A stretch of 64,000 nt of DNA from an uncultured Christensenellaceae bacterium (GCA_944380355.1 CALWHJ010000002.1:64368-128367); one strand, 5' to 3'. Shown: positions 27,259 through 36,568, counted from the stretch's first letter. Program-made: numbers and translations. The notes: generated from the letters alone by a model not told the origin.

Positions 27259-27553
27259 TTGAAATATGATAAACAATATGTTATAATCTTTTGGGGAGGA
27301 CTTGAAACTATTCACAAGGGTACATAATCTCGGAGGTATAATTGAAAGTCGATTTTTTTGACGGTTAATAAATTTATTTAATTTAATTGATAGCAAACGA
27401 TTAATAATATTGTTTGCAATTTTCAAAATACGCATTTTTATGGTATTAATAACATTTGCTTATTGCCGATATTCATATAGCGGCAAAGGAACTGTTTTAT
27501 TGATTCAGCAAATAATTCATTAAATTCAAAATGTCCAGAATTAAGGGAAAAAT
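27259..27553 (+). promoter_or_regulatory. Promoter and long AT-rich leader of the FtsX-type ABC operon
   Basis: TTGAAA (27259-27264), 17-bp spacer, TATAAT (27282-27287). The ATG of the first permease is 260 bases later. The leader has two Shine-Dalgarno-like runs (GGGGAGGA at 27293, CGGAGG at 27331) without a good ATG after either, and no clear terminator hairpin. A minus-strand frame here (27166-27435) is not supported. Confidence 0.5.
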
Positions 27554-28726
27554 ATGCGCAATATTTTTATGCTGTCTCTGAAGAAAATCAGAGAAGATAT
27601 ATCTCACTCCGTTGTCTTGATATGTTGTATAGTGTTGCTTTGCACGATAATAACGGTATTCGGAAATATCAGTTATTATCTAGAGATAAACATACGGGAT
27701 TTAGTATCAGAGGAGATAAACCAAAAAGGTATCGATATAGAGATAATAGGATTAAATGACAAATATCTTGACAATGAAGATATTTCTTTGACGATAGAAA
27801 AAACAGAGGCAATGAGTCCGGGTTTTGTTTATGACGGAATGATCGAATCGGCTAAATACGCTCTAGATTCGAAGTCTGTGACGATTTTGCCTTTTTTTGC
27901 ATACGGTATGGCAAATCCGTTTCAATTAATCAAAGGAGACGTATTGAATGAAGATGCTGACGGAAGCGGTTTTATTTGGCTGTCGCAAGACTTCGATTAT
28001 TACGATATCGGGGATAAAGTGACACTTAAAATAGACGGAAAAGACAATATTTTTGTAGTAAAAGGTATTGTCAATGGAAAGAGATCGTATATCGATTACA
28101 GAAATTTCGATATGAAAAATTTGTGTTGCATAGATACGACTGTTACAGAGGGAGTATCGGTTATAAGCACATTGAAAAAACTGTCAAGAGATTTTGAAAA
28201 ATATTATGATATAAAACCCTATACGGAGCAGAACAACTATTCGGTAGTTTCCGTTATTTTATCGACTTACGATTATCTGAATATGTATTTTTTGATAGTC
28301 GCAGGGGTATGTTTATTTTTGATTGCCATTACGATTGCACTGGCTTTTTTGGGACTTGTCAATGCAGTAAAAATCAATAACGATAAAAATCGAAAATTTT
28401 TCGGAATGCTCAAATCTCTGGGCTTAAAAGATAACGGTATAATGTTTTACAACTTGTCATTGTGGATTTTTTATATTCTGATAGGAGTGGCTGCGGCTGC
28501 GATAATCTCGTCGATAATACTCCATTTTTCGTTGGCTAACGTTATGGCTGTGATTTTTGAGTTGGCAGGATATGCAGAAGGTATGCAATTTATAGTAGGT
28601 TTTGCCTGGTGGATACCGTTTGTCTGTATTTGCGTAATGCTTATAATATGTTTGATTCTTGCAAAAATTGAAAGCAAACGTTTGTCAAAAACCGAAATAT
28701 CGCAATTACTGAAGGGGGAACAATGA
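27554..28726 (+). CDS. FtsX-like ABC transporter permease, first subunit
   Basis: A 390-residue membrane protein. One N-terminal transmembrane segment (about residues 17-40) is followed by a large extracellular MacB-type domain (about 45-225) and three C-terminal segments (about 240-270, 298-325 and 350-375), the FtsX/MacB permease layout. The gene is markedly more AT-rich than the nitrogen cluster. Its last four bases overlap the next permease start (ATGA). With the two following genes it forms an exporter or mechanotransmission pump of the type that removes antimicrobial peptides or lipoproteins; no sensor kinase is adjacent, so the substrate is unknown. Confidence 0.82.
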   Translation: MRNIFMLSLKKIREDISHSVVLICCIVLLCTIITVFGNISYYLEINIRDLVSEEINQKGIDIEIIGLNDKYLDNEDISLTIEKTEAMSPGFVYDGMIESAKYALDSKSVTILPFFAYGMANPFQLIKGDVLNEDADGSGFIWLSQDFDYYDIGDKVTLKIDGKDNIFVVKGIVNGKRSYIDYRNFDMKNLCCIDTTVTEGVSVISTLKKLSRDFEKYYDIKPYTEQNNYSVVSVILSTYDYLNMYFLIVAGVCLFLIAITIALAFLGLVNAVKINNDKNRKFFGMLKSLGLKDNGIMFYNLSLWIFYILIGVAAAAIISSIILHFSLANVMAVIFELAGYAEGMQFIVGFAWWIPFVCICVMLIICLILAKIESKRLSKTEISQLLKGEQ

Positions 28727-30159
28727 AAACAGGTCAGCTTTTATATTTGGCGAAGTTAAGTCTCAAATCGACAAAAAAGAGCAACAAAATAATTATTTTT
28801 ATGCTTGCGGTCAGTATGATTATACTCATCCCCGTGACGGTTTTGTGGATAAGCGTCAATGTGTCGGTAAACAAACAGATAAATTCTATGCCTTATATGT
28901 TATACAGCGAAGCGGAAATAAAAGATTACCGACTTGAAGACGAGGGGGCAAACGGAGGACTTGACGGGAAACAACAAATATCGGCGTTTGAAGATATTGA
29001 GACAAAGATAGTATATGAGAGATACTATCTTACCAATGCTTTTGCTATGGTTGACGTAGTCGTCAGTGTGGGAGGGCAAGAATACGCTTTGAACAAAGAA
29101 GAAAGATTTTATAACGTAATCGATATCGATAAAAGCGATTATTTTTTTCCAAAGAATCTGAATTCTTACGGTTCGGTTTTTGCGGACAATTGCGATAAGT
29201 CTTTTGGCGGAAACGGGAAAAAGCAAGTCATAGTTTGCGAAAAGCTTCTTGACGAGATAGGAGTAGAAAAAGAAGACGCATACGGCAAAAAAATCACCGT
29301 ATCGTCGTCAACTCCTTATTACGACGGATATTTATGTTACGAATACGAAATAGTTGGTATCATACGAAAAGAGGTGAGTGCCATGTACGACGGTGCAGAC
29401 ACGTTTATGAGTGCACTTTTATTTTTCTGTTCTTCCAACGTTTATGACGAAAAAGGCGAAGGTGTGCTCAAACCCGTTATGACAGGCAACGGTTACGAAT
29501 ACGGGTTTGTCAATATAGATAAAAAGGACGTTTTGAATAAAGAATATATGATGATAGGATTGGGAAGTACGTCATACGAAATCGATTCTTTTGCAAGTAC
29601 GCATATCTTTATCGAATCTTCGTCTTATAAAAAACTTGCTCAAATAAACGATTCTTTGATTCATAAGGCAATCTCTTTGGATACATCTCAACTTTTTGCC
29701 AAATATAAACAATTATACGATATAAGCAATGTCTTGACATTTATATTTGCTTCTGCCGGCACCGTGTTGCTTATAATAACAATCATGTATTATTATCTCA
29801 ATATCAAACACGATATTGAAAAAAGAAAGAATTTCTTGACTGTTATGCGTGCTGTCGGGGCGCATGATAAGGACATTCCGAAAGTGTATATGATGCAATC
29901 CAATATTATTTGTGCTATAGCTTCGCTGATTTTCCTTGTAATAGGTTTAGCTCTATGCATAAGTATAAAATATGCAGTTGCGGCTATTATGAAAGTCAGT
30001 GGAATAAGCGTTGCGATAAGTGTTTCATGGTCAATGATATTTATAAGTTTGTTTGGCATGATAGCTATAATGTTTGCTATAACGAATATCATAGCGTTTG
30101 TTTGTACAGTGAGATTGTCCAAGCAATCCATTATCGAAATACTTCACAAGGAACAATAA
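28723..30159 (+). CDS. FtsX-like ABC transporter permease, second subunit
   Basis: A 478-residue permease with the same layout: an N-terminal segment (about residues 25-48), an extracellular domain of about 290 residues, and three C-terminal segments. It differs in sequence from the first permease, so the transporter is probably a heterodimer. The start codon overlaps the previous stop. TTATGCGTGCTGTCGGGG codes for VMRAVGA, corresponding to the usual LRAiGA-type FtsX signature after transmembrane segment 2. The ATPase gene follows 10 bases after the stop. Confidence 0.82.
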   Translation: MKTGQLLYLAKLSLKSTKKSNKIIIFMLAVSMIILIPVTVLWISVNVSVNKQINSMPYMLYSEAEIKDYRLEDEGANGGLDGKQQISAFEDIETKIVYERYYLTNAFAMVDVVVSVGGQEYALNKEERFYNVIDIDKSDYFFPKNLNSYGSVFADNCDKSFGGNGKKQVIVCEKLLDEIGVEKEDAYGKKITVSSSTPYYDGYLCYEYEIVGIIRKEVSAMYDGADTFMSALLFFCSSNVYDEKGEGVLKPVMTGNGYEYGFVNIDKKDVLNKEYMMIGLGSTSYEIDSFASTHIFIESSSYKKLAQINDSLIHKAISLDTSQLFAKYKQLYDISNVLTFIFASAGTVLLIITIMYYYLNIKHDIEKRKNFLTVMRAVGAHDKDIPKVYMMQSNIICAIASLIFLVIGLALCISIKYAVAAIMKVSGISVAISVSWSMIFISLFGMIAIMFAITNIIAFVCTVRLSKQSIIEILHKEQ

Positions 30160-30169
30160 GGAGATTTAT

Positions 30170-30838
30170 ATGATTAAAATAAATGACGTTTCAAAAGCAT
30201 TCGGTCAAGGCGCAGGCAGTGTAGTAGCTTTGGACAATATCAACCTAACTATAGAAAGCGGTAAGTTCGTCGCTATTACGGGCAAGTCGGGAAGCGGCAA
30301 ATCCACGCTTCTCAACATCGTAGGCGCACTTGAAAAACCCGATACTGGATACGTCGAGATAGACGGCGAAAATCTTAATATTCTCAAAGCCGATTCTCTT
30401 GCGGATTTCAGGAACAAAAAACTCGGATATGTTTTTCAATCGTTTTATCTTGAGCCGGAATTCAGCGTAATTGAAAATGTAGCATTGCCGCTTTTGATTG
30501 CCGGGGAGAAAAAAGCGGACAGGGAAGAAAAAGCAAAAATCATGATAAATAAATTAGGACTTTTTGACAAAACTTCAGAAAAAGTAAAAAATCTTTCGGG
30601 CGGACAAAAGCAAAGAGTGGCTATAGCAAGAGCATTAGTGAACGATCCTGATATTATCCTTGCAGACGAACCGACAGGTAATCTGGATTCTGCAAACGGC
30701 AATGAGGTTATAGAAATTTTACGCCAAATAGCAAATGACGGAAAAACCGTATTGATGGTAACTCACAACTTGCAGGACGCTAATGTTGCTGATTATAAAA
30801 TAACTTTAAAAGACGGCAAAATAATAGAAACGACATGA
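30170..30838 (+). CDS. ABC transporter ATP-binding protein (LolD/MacB type)
   Basis: A 222-residue ATPase with Walker A GKSGSGKSTLLN (near residue 39), Q-loop FQSFYLEPEFSVIENV, signature LSGGQKQRVAIARAL, Walker B IILADEPTGNLDS and switch His (MVTHNL). The size and the LDS after Walker B are typical of the FtsE/LolD/MacB/BceA group that powers FtsX-like permeases. AAGGAG precedes the ATG. Its base composition is a little richer in GC than the two permeases. No terminator is obvious in the 140 bases that follow, which otherwise look empty. Confidence 0.92.
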   Translation: MIKINDVSKAFGQGAGSVVALDNINLTIESGKFVAITGKSGSGKSTLLNIVGALEKPDTGYVEIDGENLNILKADSLADFRNKKLGYVFQSFYLEPEFSVIENVALPLLIAGEKKADREEKAKIMINKLGLFDKTSEKVKNLSGGQKQRVAIARALVNDPDIILADEPTGNLDSANGNEVIEILRQIANDGKTVLMVTHNLQDANVADYKITLKDGKIIETT

Positions 30839-30978
30839 TAATCAATTATTTTTCAACTCCCTACCCACTTTGCATATAGGTAAATACCTTCGTATTCGGA
30901 GTCGAGATTGTTATCCGTTTTGAACGAAGAAAAAACACAAACTGTACAAATCGATACTTCAGAATGCAAGATATGATT

Positions 30979-31305
30979 TTACGCAAAGCGTATTATCAAT
31001 TCTACGATAAATACCGCCGCCGTAGCAGAAAGCGCGACGGTGAGAAGTCCGCGTTTGAACAAGGAGAGTATTATCGCGACAATCATACCGACGAGCGCGG
31101 AGTAAAAGCTTGACGTCGAGTAGAGCACGGCGGGAAAGACCATTGCCGTGAGTACGCCGTAGGGAAGGTATTCGAGCAAAGAGCGGAAAAATCTGCTCTT
31201 GATTTTTTTGCGTACAAGCACGAGCGTCAGCACTCTGCAAAGGTAAGTGATGAGTGCCATCAAAAGTATTTTCCACACTACTTCAAAGACTGCCATTGTT
31301 GTCAT
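30979..31305 (-). CDS. azlD: Branched-chain amino acid exporter small subunit, AzlD family
   Basis: A 108-residue protein with three to four hydrophobic helices. Short AzlD proteins pair with AzlC to export branched-chain amino acids (or analogues) from the cell. YLCRVLTLVLVRKKIKSRFF at the N-terminus and ending in helices is typical. Its first 23 bases overlap the end of azlC in another frame, so translation is coupled. Confidence 0.85.
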   Translation of the reverse strand: MTTMAVFEVVWKILLMALITYLCRVLTLVLVRKKIKSRFFRSLLEYLPYGVLTAMVFPAVLYSTSSFYSALVGMIVAIILSLFKRGLLTVALSATAAVFIVELIIRFA

Positions 31306-32218
31306 CTCCTTCGGTGGGAATTGCTTTTGTGCCGATTGCGGTATTTTGCGTGTTTTCGCAGGTATTTTGAGTATTTTCCGCGTTTAAATAAGTTTGGTTT
31401 TCCGCGGGAATATCCGTATTTTCGCAAGTATTTTCAGCGTCATCAGACGAGAGGTTTGCGCCTTTGTTTTTGTTGTCGGATTCAGCGTCGCAAGATTCGG
31501 TATTCGAGTTGTCGTCGCCTGCGTTGTTTTCGTCGTCTTTTACGGGGAAGAAAATCGCTCCTATCACGGCAGAAGAGATGCCGCAGATTATTACAGCCCA
31601 GCCCGACGAGAGATTTTTCAAGTAAGGCGTATAGTAGAAAAGGCAGCTGAGGGCTATCGCAGAAAGCACCACGGTTGCGACTGCTTTAGAGCTGCGGCAG
31701 GGAGGGATTACGATTGCTATAAACATACCGTAAAGAGCAATTCCGAATGCGCTCAACAGTATGTCGGGCAGTATGCCGCCCGCAAGCGCGCCCAAAAGCG
31801 TGCCTAGCACCCAACCCGAAAAAGACGTAGTCATTACGCCCAGATAATAGTCGAAAGTAACCTCGCATTGTCTGCGCATAGCTACCGCATAGTTTTCGTC
31901 GGTAAGACCGAAAGCAATCAATAACCTTTGTCCTAATGTGGTTTTAGGCGATAGCTTCTGAGAGAGTGAAATAGCCATAAGAGAGTAGCGCGCATTGATA
32001 ACCAGCATTGTAGCGATAAGTTCGAGTACGCTGCCTGCCGCGGCAATGAGGTCCATACCGGCAAACTGTCCCGTGCCAGTAAAATTGGTAAGCGAACAGA
32101 ATACGGGCATCCACCACTTAAAGCCTTTGGCTACGCAGCTTACGCCGAAAGTAAATGATACCGTCAGGTATCCGAGCATTATAGGTATTCCGTCCTTACA
32201 ACCCTGCTTATAACGCAT
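31283..32218 (-). CDS. azlC: AzlC family branched-chain amino acid exporter with long polar tail
   Basis: The first about 230 residues are an ordinary AzlC membrane protein (GIPIMLGYLTVSFTFGV start; six or so helices; RYSLMAISLSQKL and GLTDENYAVAMR blocks). A further about 75 residues form an acidic, Asn/Thr/Glu-rich tail with repeats of the type AENTxxTCENT, which is not part of the family. The corresponding DNA (31330-31450) contains repeated TTTTCGCA-GTATTTT units, so the tail probably grew by repeat expansion or insertion. GAAGGAGA precedes the ATG. Operon with azlD. Confidence 0.85.
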   Translation of the reverse strand: MRYKQGCKDGIPIMLGYLTVSFTFGVSCVAKGFKWWMPVFCSLTNFTGTGQFAGMDLIAAAGSVLELIATMLVINARYSLMAISLSQKLSPKTTLGQRLLIAFGLTDENYAVAMRRQCEVTFDYYLGVMTTSFSGWVLGTLLGALAGGILPDILLSAFGIALYGMFIAIVIPPCRSSKAVATVVLSAIALSCLFYYTPYLKNLSSGWAVIICGISSAVIGAIFFPVKDDENNAGDDNSNTESCDAESDNKNKGANLSSDDAENTCENTDIPAENQTYLNAENTQNTCENTQNTAIGTKAIPTEGDDNNGSL

Positions 32219-32335
32219 ATTCTCTCCTTCTCAGGCGGCTTTTTAAGACCGCATATTATAATAGCACGCATTGACGATATAAGCAAATCAAAGTGAAAAC
32301 ATTATCCCGATATTCTTAAAATTTTGCATTTGCTA

Positions 32336-32364
32336 TTGAAAAAGTTTTGCCTGGCAGTTATAAT
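32336..32364 (+). promoter_or_regulatory. Promoter of the 32393 gene
   Basis: TTGAAA (32336-32341), 17-bp spacer, TATAAT (32359-32364), followed 22 bases later by GGAGG and ATG 32393. The longer frame from 32324 would begin inside the promoter. Confidence 0.75.
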
Positions 32365-32392
32365 GATACAAACGAGTAAAGGAGGAAAAATT

Positions 32393-32767
32393 ATGACAGT
32401 GTCGTTAAAGAAACCTTTGATTGTGGAGATGTTCAATTTTTATGACAACAATGAGTGGTTGGACGTCAACAATTTTTACGAAGATGAAATCAACAAATTC
32501 AAAGAATACGCAAGCGGAAAAGGCTATTCGGTCAGGTTGCTATACAGGACGGAAAACGGTTTGGCGGCAGAAGAGATATACGTCATCGTAGAAAGCGCGG
32601 ACAAACTCGACGAGGAGTTGAAGGACAAGCTCAAACAGCTCATTAGACTGATATGCAACGACGGGTTGCCTTGCGCATATTCCGTAGCTAACCGCAAGAA
32701 TCTGAAAAATGCAGAAATATATTATAAGATAACGAATTTTTACCTCACGGAAAAGCTAGGAAAATAA
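32393..32767 (+). CDS. Unknown 124-residue soluble protein
   Basis: I do not recognise this family. The start is fixed by AAAGGAGG and the promoter at 32336. The protein is mixed alpha/beta by eye with alternating charged stretches (NKFKEYASGKGYSVRLLYRT; KLDEELKDKLKQLIRLI) and no signal peptide, membrane segment or cysteine pair. The HTH gene 107 bases downstream has its own promoter, so the two are separate units. Confidence 0.6.
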   Translation: MTVSLKKPLIVEMFNFYDNNEWLDVNNFYEDEINKFKEYASGKGYSVRLLYRTENGLAAEEIYVIVESADKLDEELKDKLKQLIRLICNDGLPCAYSVANRKNLKNAEIYYKITNFYLTEKLGK

Positions 32768-32820
32768 CTTTCTAAAATGATTAAATACGCTATTCGGCGT
32801 GCAAATTGTTTGCAAAAAAA

Positions 32821-32849
32821 TTGACAAAATAACGCCTGTCCTATATATT
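32821..32849 (+). promoter_or_regulatory. Promoter of the membrane HTH/secreted protein pair
   Basis: TTGACA (32821-32826), 17-bp spacer, TATATT (32844-32849), 25 bases before ATG 32875. Confidence 0.75.
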
Positions 32850-32874
32850 ATAACTATATTGGTAGGTTTAGAGT

Positions 32875-33414
32875 ATGGTTAAAGAATTAATTAGCAGCAA
32901 AATCAAAAACATTCGCACGTTGAACAAGCTTTCGCAAGAAGAATTTGCAGAGAAGCTGGAAGTCAGCAGACAAACGGTTTATTATTGGGAAGCGGGTAAG
33001 GCTGTACCCGATTACAATAAAATCGTTATTCTTTGCAAGGAATTCGATATGTCTCCCAACGAGTTTTTCTCAGATGACGTATGCGCTTGCACTCTCGACG
33101 AGAGTTGCGATTGCGCTATCGCCGAAAGTGTCGAAGAGACTGATATCGTAGACAATAAGAAAAGTCTTTTGAAGAAAATACTCTTGGCTGCTTTTTCGCT
33201 TCTCGTTTCCATCGTATTTCTGTCAGTCGGGTTGAAAGGCATTTTCGCAGGTTTTGAAAATGCAGAAGGCAATCTTGCAAACCTGTCGGTATACAGTTTT
33301 AATATGTCTGCAGATAACGTATTGTCTTTGTTATTATTGGTTATCGCCGTAGTGCTGGCAGTGCTTTCCTCGGTACTTCTTGCACGTCGCGGTAAAATAA
33401 AAAATAAGGAGTAA
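32875..33414 (+). CDS. XRE-family HTH regulator with C-terminal membrane anchor
   Basis: A 179-residue protein. Residues about 4-60 are a classical lambda-repressor-like HTH (IRTLNKLSQEEFAEKLEVSR, then QTVYYWEAGKAVPD). A linker with four cysteines (CACTLDESCDC, about residues 74-84) leads to two hydrophobic segments (about 103-124 and 148-169) with a short loop outside. Such membrane-tethered HTH proteins may sense the envelope. It sits 5 bases before a secreted protein gene under one promoter, so the partner may be its ligand or target. Both points are inferred from context. Confidence 0.82.
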   Translation: MVKELISSKIKNIRTLNKLSQEEFAEKLEVSRQTVYYWEAGKAVPDYNKIVILCKEFDMSPNEFFSDDVCACTLDESCDCAIAESVEETDIVDNKKSLLKKILLAAFSLLVSIVFLSVGLKGIFAGFENAEGNLANLSVYSFNMSADNVLSLLLLVIAVVLAVLSSVLLARRGKIKNKE

Positions 33415-33419
33415 AAACT

Positions 33420-33908
33420 ATGTTGAAGTCCAAAAAAATGTTGCAATTCAACTTGGTACTGCTTGCAGTACTCACACTCGCGCTTGCGCTGATACTACCT
33501 TTCACGGCTAGTACTGCAAAAGCCGAAACACTTGCCCAAACGCAAAGCGAACAACCTGACACGAGAGGTTTGTTTACTCGTCTTACGTTGAGTTTGGACA
33601 AGCACAGCGACGGTTATCTGACCGCTACGGCTAAAAACGAATTTACCTTGGGAACGTCCGTAATACAGGTAATAGTAGAGATTTATTCAGCTTATGACAT
33701 ATACGACGATTACAACGATATGATTCTCGAGGCGAGAATAGCTACTGCCGATTTGGATATATACGATGAGCTTAGCGTAACTTGTCCTACCGGCGGAGTA
33801 TCGAGATACTGGTGTGCGGTAATGAAGTACAAGCACGACGAAAAAGACTGGGTAACAAAGATGACTTCCGTCGTACATCTTGACGCATACGGCAATAAAA
33901 TCAATTAA
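33420..33908 (+). CDS. Secreted or surface protein of unknown function
   Basis: A 162-residue protein with a textbook signal peptide: KSKK start, a hydrophobic core to about residue 28, and ASTAKAE as the cleavage region (about residue 35). The mature part (about 127 residues) is acidic and beta-rich by eye, with one Cys pair (about residues 121 and 132) and two YD-rich segments (SAYDIYDDYNDM). It has no anchor motif. It follows the membrane HTH gene by 5 bases with AAGGAG between, so they are co-expressed. I do not recognise the family. Confidence 0.7.
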   Translation: MLKSKKMLQFNLVLLAVLTLALALILPFTASTAKAETLAQTQSEQPDTRGLFTRLTLSLDKHSDGYLTATAKNEFTLGTSVIQVIVEIYSAYDIYDDYNDMILEARIATADLDIYDELSVTCPTGGVSRYWCAVMKYKHDEKDWVTKMTSVVHLDAYGNKIN

Positions 33909-33962
33909 GGTCAATACCTGACAATTACAAAAGACTTGCATAGAATTACCAAAGATAAATAC

Positions 33963-33988
33963 AATCGCCGCCCTCAAAGGCGGCGATT
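33963..33988 (+). terminator. Strong hairpin after the secreted protein gene
   Basis: AATCGCCGCC/GGCGGCGATT 10-bp stem with a six-base loop; the T-tract is weak (TTGCTT). Confidence 0.65.
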
Positions 33989-34083
33989 TGCTTAAGACAA
34001 TTGATTTAAGATGATTAATTAACGTATTTTTATAAATTTTTATGAGAGCATAGCTTGCATTACTAAGTCAATTCGAATAGACT

Positions 34084-36540
34084 TCAGTTGTCGCGTTTTT
34101 TAAGACGTATAAGCGTTTTGAGCGTGTTTTTTGCGCACAGCTGCATCTCGCCTGAAGTTATGCATCCTTCTTTGTCTACGGACTTTATCAAATCCTTGTA
34201 CTTTTTGTACCCCTTAAGCGAATACGTTATCGTGCCTGGCATAAGCACGTCAACTTGCGAACGTATTCTGTAAGCGTTGTCGTAAATCGCGGGAAACTCG
34301 GGACTTACGGCTTTTCTCATCCACCAGTCGGTGATTACCGTACCGTCGTATCCCCATTCTTTTCTCAATACTACGGCTACGGTATCGTAGTTGTAATGGC
34401 ACCATACGCCGTTGATTTTGTTGTAACTTGTCATAATATTGACGGGATTGCTTTCTTTTACGCATATTTCGAAGCCTTTGAGATAAATCTCTCTCAGCGC
34501 GCGTTCGGAAACTCTGCTGTCATTGACGTTACGCTTTACTTCCTGATTGTTGCACGCAAAGTGTTTGGGGCAGGAGGCTTTGCCATTACTCTGTATTCCG
34601 TCGGTAAAAGCGCACGCGAATTTACCGCTTATGAGAGGGTCTTCCGAATAGTATTCGAAATTGCGGCCGCACAGAGGATTGCGGTGTATATTCATACCCG
34701 CGCCCAAAAGTACGTCGGTAGAGTAATGCTCCATCTCTTGAGCGACTTTTTCATAGAGATTTTTTACCAGTGCGGTATCCCACGTGCTTGCGAGCGCGCT
34801 GCCGCAAGGCAAAAGCGCGTTGTAATAACCTATACGTATACCTGCGGGACCGTCGGTAGTTATGACAGGCATTACGCCCTTATCCGTAAGAGATTTTATT
34901 ATTCCGCCGTACGTGCCCGCATTGCCGGCTACGCCCTGAGGAGCGTTCATACAGCCGTAGCCTCTCGTGAGAGCCTGTAACTCTTCGTCATTGAGTACGG
35001 CTACGAAATCGTCGAGAGAGAGTTTGCCGTCTATTACGTCTTTAAAGTTTTCGCCGTTGTACTCTCTTCGGGGAATAGGAGCGGGTAGATTGTCGGTAAT
35101 TCGCTTTTTGAGGTCATAATCCGCGCAAGGCGTCTGTTCGTATACGGCTGTTATGCTGTCGCCGTCGGATTGTGCTTTAAGACGGGGGAAAGGATTTTGC
35201 ACTTTGCACACAGGGGTAAGCGTTTGGAGTACTTTGTCCTTATCGAGAGAGTATTCTCCCGCTTTCAAATCTGCGCGTACGCTGTTGCCGAGATAGAAAG
35301 CGTAATTGCCTTTTTCAAGTACGTAAGAATATATGTTGCCCGTCGCTCCCGAGTCGTCGTAAGAAGAATAGCCGTAGTCCTTGCAACTCAATTCTATTAT
35401 TTGGCTTTCTCCCGCGTTCAAAAGCTTTGTCTTTGCAAAAGCGACAAGTACTCTCGAGGGTTTGCCCAGTTTCCCCTGAGGCGCACTTACATAGAGTTGG
35501 ATTACTTCGCGTCCGGCGCGTTTGCCGATATTTTTGACTTCTGCCTTTACGCAAATACCGTCCTTGGTTTTTTTGAACTCGCGAGCAGCGATATCGAAAC
35601 AAGTATAAGACAAACCGTATCCGAAAGGATAGAGTACTTTGTCTTTGGCAAAGGTCTCGAAATATCGGTATCCTACGTAAATGTCTTCGCGGTATTCGTT
35701 GTATTCCAACCCTCCGAAATTAGCTGACGAGGGGTAGTCTTCGTAATTCAAAGCTATAGTATCGGTGAGTTTTGCCGAGGGATTGACTTTGCCGGTCAGT
35801 ACGTCTGCTACGGCATTGCCGCTTTCCATACCGCCTTGCCAAGCATATACGAGCGCGGAAATTTTGCCTTTGCAATCTTTCGTCCACGCCATATCTATTA
35901 CGTTGCCTGCGTCAATTACAACCACGGTTTTTTTGAAAGAGGAAGTTACCTCGTCGAGCAAAGCGCGTTCATCGTCGGTCAGATAATAGCTTCCTTTAGC
36001 AAGCGCGTTTTCTCTGTCCTCTCCGGCGGCACGGCCTATAACTACAACCGCGACGTCATTTTTCTCCGCTGCTTTTTTAATTATCTCTGCGGGAAGCGTT
36101 GCTTCGGGGTAGCTCATAGGCCAATGTCCCCACCAGCCGTCGCCGGGCTGGTTTTTGGGAATAGCGCGCCATTTGAGATAGAAGCTTCTTACGTCTTCGT
36201 CGATTTGCAAATATCCGTCTTTTTGTGCGTCTGCAAGGGCTTCGTCCAGATTTATTTTGTAGGGCGCGTTTACGTTGCCGCCGCTGCCGTATCCTACGTA
36301 AAACCAGTCAAACTGACATCTGCCGAATACAGCAGTCCTGACTCCGTTTTCTAAAGGCAGCACGCCGTCGTTTTCAAGCAACACACAGCCGTCCGCACCT
36401 GCCTGACGTATGACTTCTCCTATGCCGGGAGTAACGTATCTCTCTCCTTGGGCGGTATTCTCTTCCTGCATAAGTCCGTTTCCGGTAAATCTGTCGCTGA
36501 TTTTTTTGATAAGTCTTTCGATAGCCTTTTTAATACCCAT
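34084..36540 (-). CDS. Family 3 glycoside hydrolase with permuted domain order
   Basis: An 818-residue beta-glucosidase-like enzyme without signal peptide. Unlike most GH3 proteins, the alpha/beta sandwich domain comes first (ADGCVLLENDGVLPLE near residue 50, VLYPFGYGLSYT near 315), then a fibronectin-like domain, and the TIM-barrel domain last (TDGPAGIR, NIHRNPLCGRNFEYYSEDP, PKHFACNNQE). The nucleophile is Asp738 in VITDWW. This reversed order is known from Butyrivibrio and Ruminococcus beta-glucosidases. GGTGCG-type weak ribosome-binding site; promoter at 36569-36597. It probably splits imported oligosaccharides; the sugar is not determined. Confidence 0.92.
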   Translation of the reverse strand: MGIKKAIERLIKKISDRFTGNGLMQEENTAQGERYVTPGIGEVIRQAGADGCVLLENDGVLPLENGVRTAVFGRCQFDWFYVGYGSGGNVNAPYKINLDEALADAQKDGYLQIDEDVRSFYLKWRAIPKNQPGDGWWGHWPMSYPEATLPAEIIKKAAEKNDVAVVVIGRAAGEDRENALAKGSYYLTDDERALLDEVTSSFKKTVVVIDAGNVIDMAWTKDCKGKISALVYAWQGGMESGNAVADVLTGKVNPSAKLTDTIALNYEDYPSSANFGGLEYNEYREDIYVGYRYFETFAKDKVLYPFGYGLSYTCFDIAAREFKKTKDGICVKAEVKNIGKRAGREVIQLYVSAPQGKLGKPSRVLVAFAKTKLLNAGESQIIELSCKDYGYSSYDDSGATGNIYSYVLEKGNYAFYLGNSVRADLKAGEYSLDKDKVLQTLTPVCKVQNPFPRLKAQSDGDSITAVYEQTPCADYDLKKRITDNLPAPIPRREYNGENFKDVIDGKLSLDDFVAVLNDEELQALTRGYGCMNAPQGVAGNAGTYGGIIKSLTDKGVMPVITTDGPAGIRIGYYNALLPCGSALASTWDTALVKNLYEKVAQEMEHYSTDVLLGAGMNIHRNPLCGRNFEYYSEDPLISGKFACAFTDGIQSNGKASCPKHFACNNQEVKRNVNDSRVSERALREIYLKGFEICVKESNPVNIMTSYNKINGVWCHYNYDTVAVVLRKEWGYDGTVITDWWMRKAVSPEFPAIYDNAYRIRSQVDVLMPGTITYSLKGYKKYKDLIKSVDKEGCITSGEMQLCAKNTLKTLIRLKKRDN

Positions 36541-36568
36541 ATCGCACCTTAAATAATATATTTATTTT

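Noticed and set aside
27166-27435. 89-codon minus-strand frame after dapL
   Set aside because: It overlaps the dapL end, its terminator and the ABC operon promoter, and has no ribosome-binding site.
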